Shown: in pieces, positions 21,295-24,670 of the stretch
Numbering within the stretch: the stretch's first letter is position 1
How the letters are laid out: every line of letters starts with the position of its first letter
Source of the DNA: Hylemonella sp. UBA6679
Lineage (GTDB): Bacteria; Pseudomonadota; Gammaproteobacteria; Burkholderiales; Burkholderiaceae_C
DNA: 24,670 nt
Assembly (NCBI GenBank): GCA_002454975.1
Contig: DKJZ01000114.1
Location: forward strand, 1-24,670
Reading direction: 5' to 3'
The notes under the pieces: generated by a model
Told to the model about the DNA's origin: nothing
The model's database searches: none
The model's input: only the letters and a program-made list of their open reading frames with translations
Program-made: the position numbers and the translations under genes

Positions 21295-22542
21295 ATGAGC
21301 AAAGCACTCGACGGTGTGAAGATTTTGGACTTCACCCATGTGCAATCGGGGCCCACTTGCACCCAGCTGTTGGCCTGGTTTGGCGCAGACGTGATCAAGG
21401 TGGAAAAAGCCGGCGAAGGCGACGCCACACGCGGCCAACTGCGTGACATTCCCGGCGTGGACAGCCTGTACTTCACCATGCTCAACCACAACAAGCGCTC
21501 GGTGACCATCAACACCAAAGACCCCAAGGGCAAAGAGGTGCTGGTCAAGCTGATCAAAGACTGCGACGTGATGGTGGAAAACTTCGCTCCCGGCGCGCTG
21601 GACCGCATGGGTTTTTCTTGGGAAAAAATCCAAGAGATCAACCCCCGCATGATCTTGGCCTCGGTCAAAGGCTTTGGCCCGGGCCCCTATGTCGACTGCA
21701 AGGTCTACGAAAACGTGGCCCAGTGCGCAGGCGGTGCCGCCTCGACCACCGGTTTTGACGATGGCCCACCGGTGGTGACCGGCGCGCAAATTGGCGACTC
21801 GGGCACGGGCTTGCACCTGGCGCTGGGCATCGTCACGGCCCTCTTCCAGCGTGAGAAAACTGGCCGCGGCCAAAAGGTGCTGGCCGCCATGCAAGACGCC
21901 GTGCTCAACCTGTGCCGCGTGAAGTTGCGCGACCAACAACGCTTGGAGCGTGTGGGCGAACTCACCGAGTACCCTCAGTACCCCGACATTGAGTTTGGCG
22001 AATCGGTGCCCCGCGCGGGCAACGCCTCAGGCGGCGGCCAACCAGGCTGGATTTTGAAGTGCAAAGGCTGGCAAAAAGACCCCAACGCCTACATCTACTT
22101 CATCACCCAGGCGGCGGTGTGGCCAGCCATTTGCAAAATCATCGACGAAGAGAGCTGGATCACCGACCCGCACTACGCCACGCCAGCGGCTCGTTTGCCG
22201 CACCTCAAATCGATTTTTGCGCGCATTGAGGAGTGGACCAAGACCAAGACCAAGTTCGAGGCCATGGACATCCTCAACCAGTACGACATTCCTTGCGGCC
22301 CGATTTTGTCGATGAAAGAAATCGCCGAAGACCAGTCGCTGCGCGAAACCGGCACCGTGGTGGAAGTGGACCACCCCACCCGTGGCAAGTACCTCACCGT
22401 GGGCAACCCGATCAAGCTCTCCGACAGCGCCACTGAAGTGACCCGCTCCCCCTTGCTGGGCGAACACACGGTTGAGGTGCTGCAGCAGCTGGGCTACAAC
22501 GACGCCCAAATTGAAGAACTGCGCGCCAGCAAAGTTATTTAA
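21295..22542 (+). CDS. second formyl-CoA transferase paralogue (CaiB/BaiF family)
   Basis: This 415-residue class III CoA-transferase is clearly a paralogue of the frc product just upstream, sharing the same block order: D-F-T-H-V-Q-S-G-P-T-C-T-Q, M-V-E-N-F-A-P-G-A-L-D-R-M-G-F-S-W, catalytic Asp168 in A-Q-I-G-D-S-G-T-G-L-H, a glycine-rich loop (S-G-G-G-Q-P-G-W, one Gly fewer than the first copy) and Gln48 at the YfdW-like position. Long DNA stretches match the first copy apart from third-base changes, so the duplication is not recent. The start is the ATG at 21295 behind AGGAG; the frame extends two codons to a TTG. It has its own leader with a palindrome, so it may be expressed separately. 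It may use another CoA donor (acetyl- or succinyl-CoA) or act as a backup; the sequence does not decide. Confidence 0.93.
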   Translation: MSKALDGVKILDFTHVQSGPTCTQLLAWFGADVIKVEKAGEGDATRGQLRDIPGVDSLYFTMLNHNKRSVTINTKDPKGKEVLVKLIKDCDVMVENFAPGALDRMGFSWEKIQEINPRMILASVKGFGPGPYVDCKVYENVAQCAGGAASTTGFDDGPPVVTGAQIGDSGTGLHLALGIVTALFQREKTGRGQKVLAAMQDAVLNLCRVKLRDQQRLERVGELTEYPQYPDIEFGESVPRAGNASGGGQPGWILKCKGWQKDPNAYIYFITQAAVWPAICKIIDEESWITDPHYATPAARLPHLKSIFARIEEWTKTKTKFEAMDILNQYDIPCGPILSMKEIAEDQSLRETGTVVEVDHPTRGKYLTVGNPIKLSDSATEVTRSPLLGEHTVEVLQQLGYNDAQIEELRASKVI

Positions 22543-22554
22543 TTTGAAAGACAA

Positions 22555-22594
22555 ATAGCGCTCCAAGCCTTATGAAATAAGGCTTAGTAGCTAT
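22555..22594. repeat. intergenic palindromic element and bidirectional terminator between frc2 and pfkB
   Basis: An inner perfect stem AAGCCTTAT-GAA-ATAAGGCTT (22565-22585) is enclosed by outer arms ATAGC (22555-22559) and GCTAT (22590-22594). The outer right arm contains the pfkB stop codon. There is no long T-run on either strand. From memory, similar A-T-A-G-C-T/A-A-G-C palindromes recur between genes of Comamonadaceae, so this may be a dispersed repeat that also ends both convergent transcripts. Confidence 0.55.
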
Positions 22595-23529
22595 AAAACC
22601 TGTAGCTTGACCTGGGACTGCAAAGTACCCAGGTCTTCTTTTTTCCAGGCCATGCCCGGCGGCTGGGCGATGGTGGCAGCAGACACAGCCATGCCCAACC
22701 TCAAGCACGATGGCAAGTCCAGGTCTTGCAGCAAACCGCTGACCAAGCCTGCCACCAAACTGTCACCGGCACCCACGGCGCTCACCACATGGGTGGGCGC
22801 AGGCGTGGCTTGAAGCAAGAGGTCTTTGGCGGCCAACAAAGCGCCTTGCCGCCCCAGCGAGAGCACCACCACCTGCGCGCGGGACTGGGCCACCAAGGAT
22901 TGAACCAGCTCAATTTGCTCGTTGAGCTTGTACAAACCCTGGCCGCTGTAGGCGCGCAACTCCTCCAGGCTGGGCTTGACCAAGGTCACACCCACCGCCA
23001 GCGCGTGGCGCAAAGCCTCGCCACTGGCATCGACCACGGCAGAGACCTTGTTGTCGCGGCACCAGCGCAGCAACTGGCCGTAGGCATCCACAGGCACGCC
23101 CGGGGGCAAGCTGCCACTCAGAACCGCCCAACGCGCCAGGCGGGCGTGGGCTTCAAAGCTCTCGCGCGCCACAGCCCACTCGGCAGACGACATGGCCGGC
23201 CCGGGCATGACAAAGCGAAACTCTTGGCCCGTGCTTTGCTCGATGACGTGCAGGCTCTCCCGCGTGTCTTGGGCAATGGGCAGGCCCACATGAGGCACAC
23301 CCTTGTGATTGAGCAGCTCAGCCAGCACCTCGCCCGTGTGCCCGCCTTGGGTGTGCAGGGCCAAAGGGCTGTGTCCCAGGCGCATGAGGTAACGCGCCAC
23401 ATTCACGCCGCCACCCCCAGGCGTGCGCACAGGAGCTGCGCAACGCAACTTGCGCGTGGCCGTGACTTGCGGCGTGGCGGTGCTCACATCCACACAAGGA
23501 TTGAGGGTGAGCGTGACAACATCGGTCAT
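22591..23529 (-). CDS. pfkB: 6-phosphofructokinase II (PfkB family)
   Basis: This 312-residue PfkB-family sugar kinase is close to E. coli Pfk-2 along its whole length (309 residues). It begins T-L-T-L-N-P-C-V-D with substrate-side Lys27 in R-K-L-R-C, followed by P-G-G-G-G-V-N-V-A-R (38-46), R-F-V-M-P-G (105-110), S-G-S-L-P-P-G-V (138-145), V-D-A-S-G-E-A-L, L-V-K-P-S, and the catalytic base Asp256 in V-G-A-G-D-S. It phosphorylates fructose 6-phosphate to fructose 1,6-bisphosphate in glycolysis; FruK or tagatose-6-phosphate kinase is the alternative, but R-K-L-R-C and the N-x-D start favour Pfk-2. The ribosome-binding site before the ATG at 23529 is weak. It is convergent with the second frc gene and lies downstream of the phaB terminator. 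Confidence 0.9.
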   Translation of the reverse strand: MTDVVTLTLNPCVDVSTATPQVTATRKLRCAAPVRTPGGGGVNVARYLMRLGHSPLALHTQGGHTGEVLAELLNHKGVPHVGLPIAQDTRESLHVIEQSTGQEFRFVMPGPAMSSAEWAVARESFEAHARLARWAVLSGSLPPGVPVDAYGQLLRWCRDNKVSAVVDASGEALRHALAVGVTLVKPSLEELRAYSGQGLYKLNEQIELVQSLVAQSRAQVVVLSLGRQGALLAAKDLLLQATPAPTHVVSAVGAGDSLVAGLVSGLLQDLDLPSCLRLGMAVSAATIAQPPGMAWKKEDLGTLQSQVKLQVL

Positions 23530-23594
23530 GTCTTATTGTGGCGTGTGGTTAATCACAACTTTTCTAGGGGGTTACGAGGTGTTTTGAGCGAACG

Positions 23595-23622
23595 CAAAAA
23601 AAGGGCCCCTGAAGAGGCCCTT
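23595..23622 (-). terminator. rho-independent terminator after phaB
   Basis: On the minus strand AAGGGCC and GGCCCTT (23622-23616 and 23607-23601) form a 7-bp stem around an 8-base loop, followed by a T-run (T7 in total). It lies about 20 bases after the phaB stop and ends the phaA-phaB transcript ahead of pfkB. Confidence 0.88.
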
Positions 23623-23642
23623 GGCAGCGGAGAAGAACCCCA

Positions 23643-24380
23643 TCAGCCCATGTGCAAACCACCGTTGACCGAGAAGTCGGCACCGGTGGCATAACCGCCC
23701 TCTTCCGAGGCCAGCCAAGCAATGATGGAAGCGATTTCGCTGGGCTCGCCCAAGCGCTTGACCGGTACGGTGGCCACGATCTTGGCCAACACATCCTCAC
23801 GGATGGCTTTGACCATGTCGGTGCCGATGTAGCCTGGGCTCACGGTGTTGACCGTCACGCCCTTGGTGGCCAGCTCTTGCGCCAAAGCCATGGAAAAACC
23901 GTGCATACCGGCTTTGGCGGCCGAGTAGTTGGTTTGGCCGGCTTGGCCTTTTTCGCCGTTGACCGAGGAGATGTTGACGATGCGGCCCCAGCCTTTTTCC
24001 ACCATGTCGCCCACCACTTGCTTGGTCACGTTGAACATGGAGTTGAGGTTGGTTTCAATCACAGCGTCCCAGTCTTCGCGGGTCATCTTGATGAACATGC
24101 GGTCGCGGGTGATACCGGCGTTGTTGACCAGCACGTCGATGGTGCCGTGCTCAGCCTTGGTTTTTTCAAAGGCCGCCACGGTGGAATCCCAGTCGCCCAC
24201 ATTGCCCACCGAGGCGTGGAAGGTGTAGCCCAGAGCTTTTTGCTCGTCCAGCCATTTTTGGTAGTCGCGGGTGGGGCCGCAACCGGCAATCACCTTGAAG
24301 CCTTCTTTGTGCAAACGCTGGCAAATGGCGGTACCAATGCCGCCCATACCGCCTGTGACATACGCTACTTTTTGACTCAT
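23643..24380 (-). CDS. phaB: acetoacetyl-CoA reductase
   Basis: PhaB reduces acetoacetyl-CoA to (R)-3-hydroxybutyryl-CoA with NADPH, the second step of polyhydroxybutyrate synthesis. It is a 245-residue short-chain dehydrogenase nearly collinear with Cupriavidus PhaB (246 residues): cofactor loop T-G-G-M-G-G-I-G (9-16), N-N-A-G (86-89), Asn111, and the catalytic Ser139, Tyr152 and Lys156 in N-I-S-S-V and N-Y-S-A-A-K. The C-terminal G-A-D-F-S-V-N-G-G-L-H-M-G is diagnostic. Two ATGs are possible. In the order GGAG-ATGAGC-ATG the ribosome-binding site touches the first (24386) and is six bases from the second, so the second (24380) is chosen. phaA lies upstream on the same strand. Confidence 0.97.
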   Translation of the reverse strand: MSQKVAYVTGGMGGIGTAICQRLHKEGFKVIAGCGPTRDYQKWLDEQKALGYTFHASVGNVGDWDSTVAAFEKTKAEHGTIDVLVNNAGITRDRMFIKMTREDWDAVIETNLNSMFNVTKQVVGDMVEKGWGRIVNISSVNGEKGQAGQTNYSAAKAGMHGFSMALAQELATKGVTVNTVSPGYIGTDMVKAIREDVLAKIVATVPVKRLGEPSEIASIIAWLASEEGGYATGADFSVNGGLHMG

Positions 24381-24507
24381 GCTCATCTCCTAAATAATGT
24401 GTCTTTGTTGGCGGCTTTGCTTTTTAAGGGCTCAAATCCCCAGCTTAGGATCATCAAGCCCACCCGCCACTTACGCCAGAGGTTCAACCCCTAGGTATTA
24501 ACCTTGA

Positions 24508-24670
24508 TCAACGCTCGATGGTCAGGGCCACGCCCATGCCACCACCAATGCACAAGCTGGCAATGCCTTTTTTGGCATCGCGGCGCTGCATTTCATGCAA
24601 GAGCGTCACCAAAATCCGGCAGCCAGACGCCCCAATGGGGTGGCCAATGGCAATGGCGCCGCCGTTGACG
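24508..24670 (-). CDS. phaA: acetyl-CoA acetyltransferase, C-terminal fragment
   Basis: The last 53 codons of a thiolase enter from the right edge on the minus strand and stop at TGA 24510-24508. They contain the catalytic histidine motif N-G-G-A-I-A-I-G-H-P-I-G-A-S-G and the catalytic cysteine in C-I-G-G-G-M-G, and end V-A-L-T-I-E-R as PhaA-type biosynthetic thiolases do. PhaA condenses two acetyl-CoA to acetoacetyl-CoA, the substrate for PhaB. The 127-base gap to phaB shows no clear terminator, so the two are probably co-transcribed. Only the C-terminus is visible, so degradative paralogues such as AtoB cannot be fully excluded. Confidence 0.93.
   Translation of the reverse strand, partial: VNGGAIAIGHPIGASGCRILVTLLHEMQRRDAKKGIASLCIGGGMGVALTIER

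Noticed and set aside
22976..22989. TTGAC-CAAG-GTCAC, a one-mismatch version of the proposed Crp/Fnr operator
   Set aside because: It lies inside pfkB, where the bases encode the conserved L-V-K-P segment, far from any start codon; probably chance.
24501..24512. CCTTGATCAACG near the phaA stop, resembling half-sites of the operator
   Set aside because: The two halves touch without the 4-base centre and overlap the phaA stop codon, so the geometry does not fit.
1..24670. Mobile elements, CRISPR arrays, tRNA or rRNA genes
   Set aside because: No transposase or integrase motifs, no regularly spaced repeats, and no tRNA/rRNA conserved segments were seen on either strand.

Overview
The window looks like chromosome of a betaproteobacterium, most likely a member of the Comamonadaceae (Limnohabitans/Rhodoferax/Polaromonas type). 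The reasons are the moderately high GC, a zapB-like/zapA/6S RNA block, PHB genes of the phaA-phaB type, a Bug/TctABC-type transporter and Burkholderiales-like protein sequences. No rRNA, tRNA, CRISPR array, insertion sequence or phage gene was seen. The genus is an inference from gene content.

Layout. (1) 1-4069: the N-terminus of a PAS protein, a 56-residue basic protein, a PLP aminotransferase and a PafA-type alkaline phosphatase lipoprotein (all minus strand), then nth (endonuclease III, plus strand). (2) 4077-9808, minus strand: a vitamin B12 uptake operon headed by a cobalamin riboswitch. Its order is a btuB-like TonB receptor, a corrinoid-binding-type protein without signal peptide, btuF-like, btuC-like, btuD-like. 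The receptor gene is visibly more AT-rich than its neighbours. (3) 9926-10790: a zapB-like gene, zapA and the 6S RNA gene ssrS. (4) 10805-12541: a TauE/SafE (TSUP) permease and a formyltransferase that resembles the folate-hydrolase domain of 10-formyl-THF dehydrogenase, closed by a strong terminator. (5) 12643-22542: a probable oxalate regulon. It holds a tripartite tricarboxylate transporter (tctC-tctB-tctA), a cytidylate-kinase-like/BON fusion, a Crp/Fnr-type regulator on the opposite strand, oxalyl-CoA decarboxylase (oxc), formyl-CoA:oxalate CoA-transferase (frc), a PAS-only sensor protein and a second frc paralogue. (6) 22591-24670, minus strand: pfkB (6-phosphofructokinase II), phaB and the end of phaA.

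How the genes work together. Frc moves CoA from formyl-CoA to oxalate. Oxc decarboxylates oxalyl-CoA to formyl-CoA and CO2, so the pair turns oxalate into formate plus CO2. The adjacent TTT transporter is the obvious candidate for oxalate (or a related small acid) uptake, although its ligand cannot be read from sequence. The most interesting signal is a shared perfect palindrome, TTGAC-N4-GTCAA. It occurs once upstream of tctC and once between the Crp/Fnr gene and oxc. At oxc it sits about 41.5 bp upstream of the start predicted from a TATGAT -10 element. The regulator's recognition helix carries the FNR-type E-x-x-S-R signature, which fits a TTGAC half-site. I therefore propose one regulon controlling uptake and catabolism. 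The kinase-like/BON fusion with a degenerate P-loop and the PAS protein with FixL-like haem-site residues may be unstudied accessory or sensory parts of it.
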